A stretch of 20,524 nt of DNA, taken from positions 1-20,524 of the forward strand of contig JBKHDD010000083.1 of NCBI GenBank assembly GCA_046541515.1. Direction: 5' to 3'. The DNA comes from CAYFVR01 sp046541515. GTDB taxonomy: Bacteria; Desulfobacterota; Desulfobacteria; Desulfobacterales; Desulfococcaceae. Each line of letters opens with the position of its first letter. The stretch's first letter is position 1. Below, in pieces: positions 19,386-20,524 of this stretch. Below the pieces are notes generated by a model that was not told where the DNA came from, did no database searches, and saw only the letters and a program-made list of their open reading frames with translations. The position numbers and the translations under genes were made by a program.

Positions 19386-20524
19386 TTGAAACGACGGATT
19401 TCCATTCTGGCGGCCCTGATTCCGTTGGCGGTCCTTTCCGGGCCGCCAACGGCCCGCGCGCAGGCGTCCAATCCCCATCGGATGGACGCCGTCGTGGTGA
19501 CCGCCGAACGTCCGGAGGAACGGCGCACCGGCGACGTGGACGCGGAACTGTCCCCGACCTTCAACACGGTGATTCCCCGGGAGCAATTCGTGACCCGCAC
19601 CACCGACCTCGGCGAGGTGCTGGAAAAGGAGGCCGGGGTGGAAGTCCGCCGATCCGGCGGGCTGGGCGGCTTTTCCGAGGTTTCCCTGCGGGGCGCGTCC
19701 AGCGATCAGGTGATGGTCTTTCTGGACGGGATATTGCTGAACGAAGCCTCCGGCGGCGGGGTCGATCTGGGCACGTTCTCGCTCTCGGACGTGGCCGCGT
19801 TGGAAATTTACCGGGGCGTCACGCCCATGAATCTGGGCAACGCCTCGATGGGCGGCGCGGTGAACCTTCGGACGCTCCGGCCGGCGGACGGCTTTTCCGC
19901 GTCGGCCACCGGCCGCTACGGTTCTTTCGACACCCGGGGACTTTCCACCGTCCTCTCCGGCCGGAAGGGAGGCTGGGACGGCCTGCTCTCGGCGGAATAC
20001 CTGGCCTCGGACAACGACTTCGAATTCCTGAACGACAACGGAACCCCCTTCAACCCGGGCGACGACCGGGAGGAGGATCGGATCAACGCCGATTTCGACC
20101 GGACCAACGTGCTGGGCAAGATCGGCCGGACCTTCGGGGAACGCTATCGGCTGGACCTGGTCCATCAATTCTTTTTCAAGGACCAGAACCTGCCGGACTG
20201 GCGCAACACGCCGGGAACCCGGACGAACCTGGACACGGAACGGCAACTCACCGCCCTGCGATTCACGGCGGACCGCGTTGGACCGTTCAATCTCGCCTTT
20301 CAAGGCGATCATTCCCGGCGCTCCGAGGAATACGACGACCGGCTCGGCCAGATCGGATTGGGCCGTCAGCGCAATCGGTACACCACGAACCGGTACGGCG
20401 GACACGTTTTCGGCGAAGTGTTTTGGGGCGGCCATCTGTTCACCGCCCTGCTGGACCTGCACCGGGAGACCTACGATTCCGACGACCTGCTGGGAACCGG
20501 GGCCGAATCCCAAAGCGACCGGGA
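19386..20524 (+). CDS. TonB-dependent outer-membrane receptor (BtuB-like, partial at right edge)
   Basis: 379 codons are visible; the 3' end is outside the window. It starts at a TTG (19386), 15 nt after the cbiK stop, with CGGGGG about 8 nt upstream. The next in-frame ATG would remove the signal peptide, which supports the TTG. Residues 1-25 form a signal peptide (LAALIPLAVLSG...ARA). A TonB-box-like segment MDAVVVTAERPE (33-44) is followed by the plug domain (about 60-165), with VSLRGASSDQVMVFLDGILL (99-118) and GNASMGGAVNLRTL (151-164), then the start of a beta-barrel. Being second in a B12-riboswitch operon, its likely ligand is cobalamin, another corrinoid or a cobalt complex. It is probably translated by coupling to cbiK. 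Confidence 0.9.
   Translation, partial: MKRRISILAALIPLAVLSGPPTARAQASNPHRMDAVVVTAERPEERRTGDVDAELSPTFNTVIPREQFVTRTTDLGEVLEKEAGVEVRRSGGLGGFSEVSLRGASSDQVMVFLDGILLNEASGGGVDLGTFSLSDVAALEIYRGVTPMNLGNASMGGAVNLRTLRPADGFSASATGRYGSFDTRGLSTVLSGRKGGWDGLLSAEYLASDNDFEFLNDNGTPFNPGDDREEDRINADFDRTNVLGKIGRTFGERYRLDLVHQFFFKDQNLPDWRNTPGTRTNLDTERQLTALRFTADRVGPFNLAFQGDHSRRSEEYDDRLGQIGLGRQRNRYTTNRYGGHVFGEVFWGGHLFTALLDLHRETYDSDDLLGTGAESQSDR

Noticed and set aside
18306..20513. Minus-strand open frame (about 735 codons) opposite cbiK and the receptor gene
   Set aside because: It covers the riboswitch terminator, cbiK and the receptor gene, all well supported on the plus strand.

Overview
The window looks like chromosomal DNA from a Gram-negative, anaerobic member of the Desulfobacterota (sulfate-reducing 'deltaproteobacterial' type). 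The reasons are the GC-rich coding sequence, the periplasmic CbiK-type cobaltochelatase, the paired DUF3786 proteins (one with a four-cysteine Fe-S domain), the cytidylate-kinase-like signalling-style protein next to two-component genes, and the complete Mrp antiporter. The genus cannot be named from the sequence alone. Most long open frames opposite the genes listed here are antisense shadows caused by high GC3.

Layout, left to right. (1) Positions 1-5694, all minus strand: an SLC13/DASS-type anion permease with two internal RCK_C-like domains, a cytidylate-kinase-like protein whose P-loop is missing, a stand-alone receiver protein, a membrane histidine kinase (4-bp overlap with the receiver), and a second protein with a degenerate receiver that runs off the left edge. 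Transcription runs right to left. (2) Positions 6040-12326, minus strand: a complete seven-gene mrpABCDEFG operon for a multisubunit Na+/H+ antiporter. (3) Positions 12327-13316: almost 1 kb without a convincing gene, carrying a perfect 13-bp inverted repeat upstream of mrpA, a short imperfect tandem repeat, and a structured segment ending in a strong plus-strand terminator. (4) Positions 13317-15446, plus strand: a Cache-type methyl-accepting chemotaxis protein with its own terminator. (5) Positions 15567-17858, minus strand: an XRE-cupin regulator followed by two DUF3786 proteins. (6) Positions 18109-20524, plus strand: a sigma-70-like promoter, a cobalamin riboswitch with an intrinsic terminator, a periplasmic CbiK, and the first 379 codons of a TonB-dependent receptor.

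How the parts may work together. Mrp exports Na+ in exchange for H+, and the DASS-type permease immediately downstream probably uses Na+ to import a divalent anion; sulfate is a reasonable guess in a sulfate reducer. The kinase-like protein and the RR-HK-RR group in the same direction may regulate or sense this. The right-hand block is a corrinoid/metal uptake unit that is shut off by cobalamin through premature termination. The divergent XRE-cupin/DUF3786 unit is of unknown function. Its Fe-S domain is of the family found in corrinoid iron-sulfur proteins and RnfB, which makes its position beside a B12-controlled operon worth testing.

No rRNA, tRNA, insertion sequence, prophage or CRISPR array was seen.
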